DNA from: Hydrangea macrophylla
Taxonomy: Eukaryota; Streptophyta; Magnoliopsida; Cornales; Hydrangeaceae
NCBI GenBank assembly: GCA_033977485.1
Contig: CM066989.1
Coordinates: 31,473,095-31,537,094 of the forward strand
Length of the DNA: 64,000 bases
Reading direction: 5' to 3'
Part shown: in pieces, positions 32,092 to 44,156 of the stretch
Layout of the letters: every line of letters starts with the position of its first letter
How positions within the stretch are numbered: position 1 is the first letter of the stretch
Made by a program: the position numbers and the translations under genes
The notes under the pieces: model-generated
What the model was told of the DNA's origin: nothing
The model's database searches: none
What the model saw: only the letters and a program-made list of their open reading frames with translations

Positions 32092-35000
32092 TGTGGACAC
32101 CGGCATTTGGGAGGGGCCTGCCTTTTAGGTTTGAAATTGTTGTTTTGAAAAGAAAAAGAAAAGGAGGTCTATCTGTTGAAAACAGATACAGAGTCGCCAC
32201 TTGGTCTTTAAGGAACCAAGAAACCTAATTTTGACTCACCCAAACGGATAAAGGGCACCGGCCCTTCATAACCAAAGAACTTGGCTCAGGGTTTTGGTAC
32301 GAGAGAGAAAGGAGCCTTTGTCGCGACTAAAACACCCTCAACTCGCCCCGTCTTTCGACGGGCCTCAATTAGCATCCAAATAATCATTTTATACTATGTA
32401 TGGTTCGACAATTAATACTATGATAGTATATTACATCACATAAGAAAATTTGAAATGGAACATCTAAAGATAAGATATCATTCATAAGATCTAAGCCAAG
32501 TATCACATAATATGCAAAGTGAAAGATCACACGAATAAACCTAGAAATAATCGTCTAATTACATATCAAATAATAAAGTTTTCCTAATCTAAGGGGACAT
32601 GAATTGTTCTTGAAATAAATAAATGAAGAAATCGAAATATGCTTAGCAAGCTAGTATGATGCATGTTAATCTTTGAGAAAAAAAGACCTCTCAATCCCCG
32701 GGACGGATGAGAAATGATGATTAGATCGAGGGGAAGCATGGACGTGTGATCAAATTCATTCCTTATAATATTCTTAGATTAGGAGTCACAAAAGCCCCAA
32801 ATCTTTGCATGGATGCAATGTATGTATCTAGAATGTGCCAAGATTGTAGTGTGTTTTATGTTCATAGATTCTTAGAATGACTTAGAAGTCTAAAATGTGT
32901 ATGAATGAATGAATATAATCATCATGGGATATGTAAAAATATAGTATGAACTACTTCCTAAGACATGAGCTAATTTGGAGTACATATAAGCATTAAATCA
33001 AAGGATGGAAGTAAAAGTATGCTTGCTGTGAATAGTGGACAGAACAGTAACATGATCTTTTGGAAATTGAAAAGAGGGGTTAGAAATGTTTTCAAGGCAT
33101 GATATTTTATGGAGATCTTCCTTATTGTGTCTAGAACATAACCCAAAAATCCAATCTTTAATAACTATTACAGATTGAGAGAAATCATATGAACAATGGA
33201 GGTCACCCAGAAACAGAGTCCGTACTGTCGACTGAAATGTTAGAAAATCTTAGAAAATGAAAACAAAAGATCTAGAGGCCCATATTATACAGACGTTCCC
33301 TAAGACATTGAAGTTCGAGGGAAAAATAAGTTGGGACTACTTTTTTTGGAAAAGTTTTCTGTAAAACAAGTTGAAAGTTAACCTAGCTGCTGTGACAGCA
33401 GAGGCAAAATGTTTGGAAGGAATGTTTGGGCAAGAATGGACCCTTTCAAGTGCTTCCAAGTCAAGACAAAAATCAATGATGTTCTATGATGGGTTAGAAA
33501 GACTTTTCAAGTGGTCTTGCATTCATACATTGAGTATTGAACTCAAAATAATTCCTTGAAGTTAAATGACTCACTGTTTTGAGAGTTTTGAGAAAAACAA
33601 GGTTTATTTCTTGAAATCAAAATGAGGGGTTTTAGAGGGGGATTTTGAAATGGGGGTTTTGAAAGTATACTTCCAGAACTTGGATGAATATTCTAACCAC
33701 TTGGAATATCAATTCCTAACTCATTTCAAAAACTTTCCAAGTATTTGCAAAACATGGTTTTATTTGGAAACGAAACTCAAGAATCTATGGGAGTATGATA
33801 CATGAGAAGATAGATGATACATGATTTGATATAGCATGCTAAAAGTGGTAAAGAACATGCTCATGGGATATGGGTTCATCTAGATACAAGAGAGTGTTGC
33901 ATCAAAGTGTGAAAGTCAAAAAATGACATGCTGTGAATAGTGGACAAACTGTATGCATTACTTTATAACATCATAATGGGAGGTCAAACATGCCTAGGAA
34001 AAAGTGAGAAAAATTGTAGAGCCTCCATAGTGTGTCTAGAATGCACAGAAAAAAAAAAACCAAACCTCAATAGCTATCACAGATTAAAAGAAACAAATCA
34101 GAATGTACACATGACTCATAAATAAAAGCTGCACTGTTGACTGATTTTGTATGATTTTTCATAAATCAAAGAAATGGTTTATGATGACCCATTATATACC
34201 AAACGTTTCCTAAGACACCCAAGTTTCATAAAAAAAAATATAGAAAAGATATATGTACAGTGACAAAAACATCCAGAATAAGTGCAAGAAGTCAGGTAAA
34301 CATTCTGTGAGAACAGAGGCAGATTATGAATATGAACTTCTTAAATCCGAAAATAATACTTTCACATCTCTATAATTGATGGGAAAAATTAGAGACAAAC
34401 TATGATATCTTAGGAAGATTTTCCAAGTGGTTTCATCATCATAACTCAAGAATTTAATTCAAAAAATATCTTTGAATCTGAACAGCTCACTGTTTTGGAT
34501 CATTCTTGAAGAAAATGGATTTGGGTTTTGGAATAGAGTTGACTTCTTGATTAGGGGTTTTGAAATTGATTTTCAAAGCATGAACCTAAACACTTGAGAT
34601 GACTATGTGACCACTTAGAATCTCATCCAACCTTGAATCATCAAAGAACTCCAAATATTACTTGCACAAACATAGTTTTGTTTGAGAATATGACTTCAAT
34701 AATACATATGAATGTATTGAAAGTAGAATCATCATCCATCAAACATGTCTTTGAGGTCAAGAGCTACTATCCATAAGGATTCACTCTCCTCAAATAACAT
34801 GTCATCTAGATGATGAAGAACAACTAAATAATCAAAGAAAAATCAAAAGAAATGAGGTTAAGAGAGAGATGAACATCAAAGTAAACAAACATTCAAATAG
34901 CAATCAATAGTTGATATTCATTGAGATATTGGACTTGTAGCTTGGTGTTTCACTCATATGTGTTGACATTTGGACATGGAAGTAGCTTCCTATCTCATAG

Positions 35001-36273
35001 ATACTCAATAATGGTGGTTGGAGATGATTTGAATGTGGAGTTTATGAGAGGTAATGGAAGAAATAAGATTAAAACTCACTTTGATTGGAAAAAAATGAAG
35101 AAGAAGACTACTTCTTCTCTTTCTCTCTCTATATTTCTCTAGAGTTTCTTCCTAAGCTCTCTCTAAGCTTCCATGTCCCTCCCTAAATGGAAGTAAATGG
35201 ATTCTTTTATAGGAAATGGAGGGGTGGTAAATGGAGTTTTAAAAAGTTTAAAATGGTTTCCCATTGGTCCAAAATAAGCTGGGAACCAAAACTACGTCGT
35301 TTTGATTTCTAATATATCAAATTAGACCCCCAAAATATATTACAAAAGTGGACTGTTCTGGGGGAGAGTGCCGCAGCGGCGCTGGACTTGTGCTGCGGCG
35401 GCAGTGGGCCAGTGCCACGGCGGCACTGCTCCTCCATTGTCCAGATAATGCTGTTTAGGCCCCCTGATGTTTCGGCATTCGCGAAAAGGCCTATTTCGTC
35501 CGAAATTAACAGAAAATGCGTATGAACTCCAAACTGAGGTTGTCATATACCCTTGGAAAGGTATTGGAGTCTATTTCCTATAAAAAAAATGTTTCGGAGT
35601 CAGGTTACTTTGAAAAGTTTTGCGGTATTTGCGATAAAAGTCGATTTGATCGCCTTTTCCACCTTCAAAAATTCATAATAAATTTGTTTTAAATCCAGAA
35701 ATTATGTGCGATATACCGTTAGAAAGCTATTGACCTCTAGTATCCATGAAAAATGTTTGAAAAATGATACGATGCTCCGGTTTCAAAGTCAACTTTTGGT
35801 CAAACTAGTCAAATCAGGGACCTCCAAGAAGTTCTAGGGACTTCTGGGAGCTCCCAAGAGCTGCCATTTTCATCCGATTTTCTTTTAAAACTTGTTTTAG
35901 TACTTTTCACATGATGAAGAATGATCTCAGAATTTTCGGGCGAATTTGGACGATTTTGGTCAAACCTTGGTCAAACCGGTCAACAGGGACTTTCTGGGAA
36001 CTTCCGGGATTTCCGGGGGTCTCTGGGAGCCGACGATTTCATCTGGTTTTGCTTTAAAACTCATTTTATTGCTTTTCTTACGACGTAGTGTGTTTCTGGA
36101 ATATTTGGTTTAAATCTGGGAGTGTTTGGGCTTTCAGGGGTATTTTGGTCATTCTGAGCATTTTGAGAGATAGAACTAGCTTCCAGGAGTCCTTTTGAGT
36201 CTTTTTCGATCATTGTGAACCACCAAGCTATGGGTCTCCTAAATCTGATAGACGACAAAATGGGGTGTCTACA
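32092..36273 (-). repeat. Element C 3' LTR, full length
   Basis: 4,182 bp, TGTAGACACCCC (at 36,273, sense start) to GGTGTCCACA (at 32,092). TATA box CTATAAAAG at 35,205-35,213, CCAAT nearby (35,250-35,262), decayed GC dyad near 35,411. It holds a ~1.06-kb stretch (about 34,797-35,882) that the 5' LTR lacks. Confidence 0.88.
35205..35213 (-). promoter_or_regulatory. TATA box in C 3' LTR
   Basis: Minus strand CTATAAAAG; equivalent position to TATA boxes of B and H. The 5' LTR has no counterpart because of its deletion. Confidence 0.65.
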
Positions 36274-36290
36274 GTTTGCCCCTCTTTGGC
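36274..36290 (-). promoter_or_regulatory. Element C polypurine tract
   Basis: In element sense GCCAAAGAGGGGCAAAC immediately before the LTR start. The same sequence stands before LTR D at 50,429-50,445. Confidence 0.85.
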
Positions 36291-37130
36291 ATGAACTTGC
36301 GAGGCAACACATGTCGCAAGCGAGTGCCAAAGCTTTGAAGAGACGGGTCTTTTGGAGACTATAGATTTAGGGAAAAGAAAGCGTTGAAAAAGATGTAATG
36401 ATGAAAAAAAAATGCCGAGGTCAGTGCTGGTCGCGCTCCGCGTGAGCTGCCTATGTATCCCAAGGGGAATCAGACCAGGACGTAGTTCGGGGCACAAAGG
36501 AATAAATCACACATGCACAACAAGACAGGCGGATACTATGCTATGAGGATGATATGCAATGCATGGATGTGATATGATTATGTACATGAGTCCTATCATG
36601 CCTAACATTCTGATCTCAGCATGAGCTGGTGCTGTGGGGTGTGTGCCATTTCGAGTGGACTTGTGTTATCCTAGTTCTTCTGACTACGATGCAGTGGCCG
36701 ACCACGGTATGAAAAGACTCTGGGTTTCGGGGTAAACTTCTCAAATTACGGGAAGTGTGCTTTACAAGCGAATGGGATCGGATGTGGGGTCTTTGAGGAT
36801 GACAACTAAGGATAACCCATAGGTGAGGGAGTTCATGATAATCGACAGTTTTATAATAACCAAAGTGCGGAGGTTCACAATAAGTGGGGTAGCTCACAAT
36901 AATTGACAGGTGAGATAACCGGAGTTAAGAAGCTCACGATAAGTGAGGAAACTCATAATGACTGACAGGTGAGAAAGCTCATGATAATCAGTGGACACGG
37001 ATCCTTGAATTGTGAATAGACAGTGCTTGCCCTGGGAATCGGGGTGATTTAACTGTGGGTGATGTTTTCAATCGTTGGCTGATCCTTATGATGACAAGTC
37101 CGGAGAATCGGCACGGACTTCTGTTACCTT
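36291..37130 (-). other. Element C 3' UTR next to polypurine tract
   Basis: Non-coding. Contains the TACGTA-type module at 36,447-36,493 (CTATGTATCC...GAATCAG...CGTAGTTC) and irregular repeats of CATAATGA/GATAAGTGGGG type between 36,780 and 36,990. Confidence 0.6.
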
Positions 37131-38810
37131 CTGCTGGGGATGGTAGGGGACTCTTTGAGAATCTCTCTTCAATTCTTGACCTAGAACCAGGATCCATCTC
37201 TGAATCTCTCGTGGTTGGTTAGATTTTGTAATGCTCAATCCAAAAGAGCCGGTTAGGGCCTTCGGGAACTGATGGACTCTCTGAGAATCTCTCTTCAATT
37301 ATTGACCTAGTACCAGGATCCATTTCTGAATCTCTCGTGGTTGTTCAGATTTTGTAATGCTTAATCCAAAAGAGCCGGTTAGGGCCTTCGGGAGCTGATG
37401 GACTCTCTGAGAATCTCTCTTCAATTCTTGACCTAAAACCAGGATCCCTCTCTGAATCTCTCGTGGTTGGTCAGATCTCGTAATACTCAATCCAAAAGAA
37501 CCGGTTAGGGCCTTCGGGAGCTGATGGACTCTCTGAGAATCTCTCTTCAATTCTTGACCTAGAACCAAGATCCATCTCTGAATCTCTCGTGGTTGGTCAG
37601 ATTCTGTAATGCTCAATCCAAAAGAGCCGGTTAGGGCCTTCGGGAGCTGATGGACTCTCTGAGAATCTTCAATTCTTGACCTAGAACCAGGATCCATCTC
37701 TGAATCTCTCGTGGTTGGTCAAATTCTGTAATGCTCAATCCAAAAGAGCCGGTTAGGGCCTTCGGGAGCTGATGGACTCTCTGAGAATCTTCAATTCTTG
37801 ACCTAAAACCAGGATCCATCTCTGAATCTCTCGTGGTTGGTCAGATATCGTAATGCTCAATCCAAAAGAGCCGGTTAGGGCCTTCGGGAGCTGATGGACT
37901 CTCTAAGAATCTCTCTTCAATTCTTGACCTAGAACCTGGATCCATCTCTAAATCTCTCGTGGTTGGTCAGATTCTGTAATGCTCAATCAAAAAGAGCCGG
38001 TTAGGGCCTTCGGGAGCTGATGGACTCTCTAAGAATCTTCAGTTCTTGACCTAGAACCAGGATCCATCTCTGACTCTCTCGTGGTTGGTCAGATCTCGTA
38101 ATGCTCAATCCAAAAGAGCCGGTTAGGGTCTTCGAGAGCTGATGGACTCTCTGAGAATCTCTCGTGATTGGTCAGATTCTGTAATGCTCAATCCAAAAGA
38201 GCCGGTTAGGGCCTTCGGGAGCTGATGGACTCTCTGAGAATCTTTAATTCTTGACCTAGAACCAGGATCCCTCTCTGAATCTCTAATGGTTGGTCAGATA
38301 TCGTAATGCTCAATCCAAAAGAGCCGGTTAGGGCCTTCGGGAGCCGATGGACTCTCTGAGAATCTCTCTTTAATTCTTGACCTAGAACCTGGATCCATCT
38401 CTGAATATCTCGTGGTTGGTCAGATTCTGTAATGCTCAATCCAAAAGAGCCGATTAAGGCCTTCGAGAGTTGATGGACTCTCTGAGAATCTTCAATTCTG
38501 GACCTAGAACCAGGATCAATCTCTGAATCTTCGTGGTTGGTCAGATCTCGTAATGCTCAATCCAAAAGAGCCGGTTAGGGTCTTCGAGAGCTGATGGACT
38601 CTCTGAGAATCTCTCGTGGTTGGTCAGATTCTGTAATGCTCAATCCAAAAGAGCCGGTTAGGGCCTTCGGGAGCTGATGGACTCTCTGAGAATCTTCAAT
38701 TCTTGACCTAGAACTAGGATCCATCTCTGAATCTCTCGTGGTTGGTCTGATTCTATAACGCTCAATCCAAAAGAGCTGGTTAGAGCCTTCGGGAGCTAAA
38801 GGATAATGTA
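37131..38810. repeat. 126-bp tandem array in 3' UTR of C
   Basis: About fourteen copies of a unit of 126 bp (some 122 bp, two about 86 bp) with the landmarks GAGCCGGTTAGGGCCTTCGG and TCTCGTGGTTGGTCAG. 126 is a multiple of three, so minus-strand open frames of up to 132 codons with a 42-residue repeat arise; they are not genes. Confidence 0.92.
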
Positions 38811-38919
38811 CTCTGTTAGGAAGAAGGAAATATGTCCATTAAATGGGAGTAAAGGTATCATTCTATTTGTGATGAGGGATATGGAGATGGTCTGCGGCAG
38901 TTAAGCTTTTGATATTGAA

Positions 38920-39730
38920 AGAGGAGGATGATCAACAATCACTCATGGACTTATGTTGCTTTAGGATGAAAGAAGGTCATCAACGGCCACTCATGGACTT
39001 ATGTTACATGAAGAAAGATGATCAACAGCCACTTATGGACTTATGTTGCACAGATGAAACAAGATCATCAACAGCCACTCATGGACTTATGTTGCTAGGA
39101 TGAAAGAAGATCATCAACAACCACTCATGGACTTATGTTGCTAGGATGAAAGAAGATCATCAACAGCCACTCATGGACTTATGTTGCTAGGATAAATGAA
39201 GATCATCAACAGCCACTCATGGACTTATGTTGCATAAACGAAGATGAGCAACTGCCACTTATGGACTTATGTTGCTAGGAGAAAGGAAAATCATCAACAG
39301 ACACTCATGGACTTATGTTTGCATGAACGAAGATAAGCACAGGCACTTATGGACTTATGTTGCTAGGAGAAAGAAAGATCTTCAACAGCCACTCATGGAC
39401 TTATGTTGCATGAACGAAGATGAGCAACAGCCACTTATGGACTTATGTTGGTAGGAGAAAGGAAGATCATCAACAGCCACTCATGGACTTATGTTGCATG
39501 AACGAAGATGTGCAACAGCCACTTATGGACTTATGTTGCTAGGAGAAAGGAAGATCATCAACAGCCACTCATGGACTTATGTTGCATGAACGAAGATGAG
39601 CAACAGCCACTTATGGACTTATGTTGCTAGGAGAAAGGAAGATCATCAACAGCCACTCATGGACTTATGTTGCATGAACGAAGATGAGCAACAGCCACTT
39701 ATGGACTTATGTTGCATGAACGAAGATGGT
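38920..39730. repeat. 42-47-bp tandem array in 3' UTR of C
   Basis: About eighteen copies around GCCACT(C/T)ATGGACTTATG. In the right half two variants (GATCATCAACAG and GATGAGCAACAG) alternate, making an ~88-bp higher-order unit. Confidence 0.92.
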
Positions 39731-40968
39731 TAACTTTCGACGGTTTGGAAAGGGATGAAATTTTCCCCAAATTTGGACGTTTCTCATGCTGACGCCTTGA
39801 CTGGTGGAGTAATAGTGTTTGGTACTCCTGCTTGCATTGTCCTTGGAACACTCTTAAAACAAATTTATAACTTTATTTGGAAAATTCATTATTAGTCACT
39901 GTCAACTCACTTATTTGAGACTACGACAGACTTGACGACTAACAGACATCGCCACACGAGGACGACACATTCGACACTGAAATGAAACAAGCTTAACTTG
40001 CCAAAACTTAATGTGCTCTTGTCATAAATGATGTACCATTTCTCTTTTGTGTTTACTTCTCACCTTAACATGGCATCACTTTGATGGTGAATCTTATTTT
40101 TGAAAATTCCTCCCTACTGATCTAATCAATTTCTTTGCTTCTCCCAAGATGTGTTTTGAATTAGTGCCTTAGCTTATAGAATAAAAGATGCTCCTTTTCC
40201 ATCTGTTCAAGACAATGTTTATGACTTGAAGGCTTACCATTGGTGTATAGGGATCGGGTGGCAAATGAAGTTTGCCCCTAATTTGAAGGGCATGAAGTGG
40301 GATCGGTAGGCAAACGAGGTAAATGACCGAAGTTTTCCCCTAGTTTGGAGAAAGGCTCATTGGAGGTTTTGGGCAAACGAGGTAGGTGACCGAAGTTTGC
40401 CCCTTGTATGAAGGGTAGATAGTAAAATTTAGGCAAATGAGGCGAGTAGCCAAAGTTTGCCCCTAGTGTGGAAGGTGATTTCTGGCTTGAGGCAAGGACC
40501 ATGACTTTAATCTCTCAAATGCTCATAACTTTTGCCAAGGCACCAGTGAGGTGACCTAACGAGCTCTTTTCTCTCTTTTGTTATTGCTCACTTTGGATTT
40601 AGCTCTAATTTTTTCCTAGGCGTCCTTTCAGATTTTTGACCTAGCGAGCCATCCTTCTTTTCTTTTTTGAAAGTCTCCCTACGTACCCCCAAGTGGGGAT
40701 CAGGTCCAACGTAGTTCCGGCCATGGTCGGAAAGAAGCGGGTTGATTTTTAGGTAGGTGGGGTGACCGAACCGTTGTGGTTGCCTACGTATCCCCGAGCC
40801 GGAATCAGGTCGAGCGTAGTTCAAGGCAAGGCTTGAAAGAAATTGGTTGATTATGAGGGTTTTGCAAGCCAATCGTCAAATTAGTTCAAAATTGAGCCAC
40901 TTGTGGTAGCTTTTGAATGAGAGGATTCAGTTTCGATCTCCCCCTTTTTTCTTTTTCTTTTTTTTTGT

Positions 40969-40999
<31 letters not shown>

Positions 41000-42042
41000 G
41001 AGGATTGATCCTTTTCACTTTCGCCTAGCCAGTCAATTTTCTTTTCATGTAGTTGATTGATGTGAGATCTTGCGATCGCAATCCCAAAATTTCACAATGT
41101 GCTTGTCAGCTCTCAAATTTTGTTTATGGCCTTTGTGAGCGTTTCAAAACATGATCTAGACACATTCTCATGATGTACCTTGAAGTGTACAATTCTATGT
41201 ATCACCAAAATTTTCTTTTTTCCATTTCCTCCATCATTTTGACTGGCTAGGGTCAGATCTTGGAAATCAATACCTTTTCAGCTCTAACTTTTGCCTAGGT
41301 GCCCTTTCAGAGTTTCTTTTCTTTTTTTTTTTGTTTTCTTTTTCTTTTTTCTTTTTTTTTTTTTTTTGAAAGGGAGGTGAAACTCACTGGAATGTTTGGC
41401 TCCTATCAAGGACTAAGTCTGCATTGCTGACAGATTCATATGACTCTCAATTGGGTTGTGTCCAAGGCTTTGAAATGGTGGAAAAGTGTGTTGGGCAAGC
41501 CCCAAGTCAGTTCCAAGCATGTCATTTTGAGATTTGAGCAAAAGCATCTTTAAATTCTTAAAGTAAGACCATTCATTTCTCGGCTCTTCTTCAGGGTCAA
41601 CACGTAATTAACTTTGACCTTTCAGGATTCTTTTTTTTTTTTTTTTTTTTTTGTTTTTGTTTGATGCATAAAATTTTATGAGCAGAGTAATATCCATGGT
41701 AATTTGAAAAGTGACACTTTCGGTTCAGTGATTCATGCATTTATGACTATACACATCAGGTTAAGCAAAATGAGATTTCATTCCATCAAAAGAGAAAGAT
41801 TACAGACTCAACACAACTCGATGACAGGCAGACTTGACAACAAGACTACTCTTGAAATAGACTCGAAATATAGAACAGACTCTACTAGACTTGACCTGGT
41901 CTCAAATGGAATGTCACAGTGACTCGCTTAGTCTTTTTTTTCTTTTTCTAAAGAGCATCCTCATTTGGTTTTCTAGCAAGAGTCCCAAACACCATTACTT
42001 CACTTCCACAGGTTCAACATTCGTGGGTCTCAGTAAAGGGGA
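39731..42042 (-). other. Element C 3' UTR, gag-proximal part
   Basis: No protein-like frame. Recognisable parts: GGCAAA(C/T)GA(G/A)G...TTTGCCCC units (40,262-40,470), GCCTAGG...CCTAGCGAGC units (40,530-40,655, 41,295), and TACGTA modules (40,678-40,726, 40,778-40,824), plus long T runs (41,315-41,366, 41,630-41,652). The same parts are in the 3' UTRs of B and D. Confidence 0.65.
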
Positions 42043-42984
42043 TCATTCGAGCGGTTGGTCCAAGCCAAGATAGGAGATGGCATTAGGATGGGGTACAACC
42101 TCTATAAGATTTTGAATGTCATGGCAGAGGCGGATGCACTGATCGATGGCATGGCCTAGATTTTGGTGGTAAGCACATTGTAGGCTCATGTTGTAGTGAG
42201 AGGGTATGGGATCCGGTAGTGGTTTGTGAGGGAAGAGTTGCAGGTGGCCCTTTTTGAGTAGGTGGTCTAAAGCTGTGGAGAGGGGAATATCAAGTCTGGA
42301 GAATTTGCGAGGGCCTTTAGGGCGATTTGGTGGAATGGACTGGTATGGACGGAGAGGGTAGGCCATTGGTTGGTGGTTAGGTGCATGGATATCTGGGGAG
42401 TCTAGGGAGTAGTTGGGTCCCTTGGACTGGTGTTGGGGTTCATTATTCCTGAACTTTCCTTCTCTGATGGCATCCTTTATTCTGGTGAGCTTGTCAAGAG
42501 CTTCTTGATCCAAACTATGTATCCAAAGATCAGCTAATTTTCCAAACCATTCAGTACAAGGTGCTGGCCGGGAAGATAGCAGAATCGAGGGTGGTGGGTT
42601 AGCCAAATGCCGTATCATATCTGTCATTTTCGCAAGCTCGTCCCTGATCTTCTCAACAGCAGGTTCCATAGCGGTCATTCTAGCATCCACAGTTATTCTG
42701 ATTAGTTGATTATTCGGTGTACGAGTCCAAGCGGAGTGAATGCGGACTTCTGGTCTCATTTTCTCAAGAAATCCTAGGACCTGGGTGAGGTGATCTAAAA
42801 GCTGAGTCATAGTGGTTCTCATCTTGGCAACTCGAGTTTCCAAGCTTTTGTGATCCATAGGTTTGTTTCCGGGAGGGCTATTAATCCCAAGAAGAAAATG
42901 TAGCAGGACGACGTTTAGGACCTGTGATGTCTTATAAATTGAAATGACAAGGATCAGACTCGGAGGATGAAGATCGATGATCAT
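42043..42984 (-). CDS. Element C Gag-like ORF lacking the capsid region
   Basis: 313 open codons; the likely start is the Met at 42,858 (MDHKSLETRVAKMRTTMTQL), equivalent to the Gag start of B, leaving about 271 residues. The first ~100 residues are a helical N-terminus. The capsid part seen in B (FKMPAIDRFDVTE to RNLQPLYHEK) is absent: the text passes from EWFGKLADLWIHSLDQEALD straight to KDAIREGK. The C-terminal part follows B: AYPLRPYQSIPPNRPKGPRK, LDHLLKKGHLQLFP, and the knuckle CAYHQNLGHAIDQC. The frame is unbroken across the missing part. Either a decaying deletion product or a retained RNA-binding Gag without capsid. Confidence 0.65.
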   Translation of the reverse strand: MIIDLHPPSLILVISIYKTSQVLNVVLLHFLLGINSPPGNKPMDHKSLETRVAKMRTTMTQLLDHLTQVLGFLEKMRPEVRIHSAWTRTPNNQLIRITVDARMTAMEPAVEKIRDELAKMTDMIRHLANPPPSILLSSRPAPCTEWFGKLADLWIHSLDQEALDKLTRIKDAIREGKFRNNEPQHQSKGPNYSLDSPDIHAPNHQPMAYPLRPYQSIPPNRPKGPRKFSRLDIPLSTALDHLLKKGHLQLFPHKPLPDPIPSHYNMSLQCAYHQNLGHAIDQCIRLCHDIQNLIEVVPHPNAISYLGLDQPLE

Positions 42985-44136
42985 GTGATGATGAGAAGGG
43001 ATAGACTATGTGGACTTATGAGATATATGTGCATGCAAACTAACATGAATTGTGTATGCATATGAGACAATCATGCGGATGCAAGCCGTAATCTATATGA
43101 TGCCCCTACTTCTAACATATAACAGTTAAGCAAGTAAGGTCCTATCCATACAGAGTGTGCTAACTTTTCTTTCTAGGATGATCACCGTCATGGGAAGGGT
43201 AAGGAAGACAGGTTTGCTCTTTGAGAATGAGAATCGAGAAAATTTTATAAGTGGAGATTTTTGGGAAATCTGGGTGAATTTTGGCAGTATTTCTAGGAAA
43301 TAGGGATTTCTGGGAAATCTAGGTGATTTGGACAAATTTTCTGAAAGAAACTGGTATTTCTGGGCGAGTTGGACAGAGCTTCTGGGAGAAATTGGGAAAT
43401 CAAAGTTTCTGGGAAAACAGGTATATTTGGGTGAGTTGGACATAGTTTTTGGGAGAAACAACTATATCGGAGTTTCTGGGAGAAACTGGCATATTTGGGA
43501 AATCTGGGAGAACCAGGTTATGATGGAAGCAGGTGATGACGGTGATCATACTGTCTAGCAAGTTTTCATACTCCTATGTCTTAGGACCGACAAACAAGGC
43601 TTGCGGTGTATATCTTTGTGAACATGGAGTAGACATCCTTATCATGGTGCCTAGGCAAGTCAACTCAATGTAATCACATGTGAGTGATTGCCTTGGGAAT
43701 CATAAGAAAGAGGTTCTGTTCTATGCCACATAAGCATCTACACCGCACAGGTAATCCCGTTAGGGCATATAGCAGTTATATCACATTGTCCTATCTGAAG
43801 AGATAAATGAACAGTCCTATGAAAGGTTCTGCAGGAATCTATATGCAAAGGCTGGGTTTAGTCAAAGAGGGTCCGTTGATGAGAGTTCCAATATACCGTC
43901 AGAGAGACAGTACGGAAGTTGTTACTCTTTTTTATATACCTTGGAAGGTACAGTATCAACGGTAACTTGTGCCCTGGCACAGCAAGACCTGAACAATGTC
44001 AGCGCCGCATTTCAGACACAGTCAGAGGGGGAAATACAGCAGTGCAATGCGGTGAACCAGGCACAGTAAAAAGATGATTTTAAAGATGCTTCTTATGAGT
44101 CAAACCTCTGTATTATTTTATTTTAAAATAAAATAT
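42985..44136 (-). other. Element C leader with degenerate 51-bp repeats
   Basis: Homologous to leaders of B and H. Repeats with TTTCTGGGAGAAA between 43,240 and 43,515; palindromes TACCTTGGAAGGTA at 43,937-43,950 and TGTGCCCTGGCACA at 43,968-43,981. Confidence 0.75.
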
Positions 44137-44153
44137 TCCCAGCAGAGTCGCCA
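44137..44153 (-). promoter_or_regulatory. Element C primer binding site
   Basis: In element sense TGGCGACTCTGCTGGGA, separated from the LTR by ATC. Confidence 0.8.
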
Positions 44154-44156
44154 GAT

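Noticed and set aside
36061..36330. 89-codon ORF resembling frames at 18,813-19,058 and 47,060-47,257
   Set aside because: Same first ~200 bp of U3 in each LTR; sequence conservation is explained by the LTR, no family resemblance, different stops in each copy.
37086..38439. Several 60-132-codon minus-strand ORFs with a 42-residue repeat
   Set aside because: Artefact of the 126-bp array in the C 3' UTR.
38920..39730. CRISPR-like look of regular repeats
   Set aside because: Units are contiguous tandem repeats with no unique spacers, in a plant genome.
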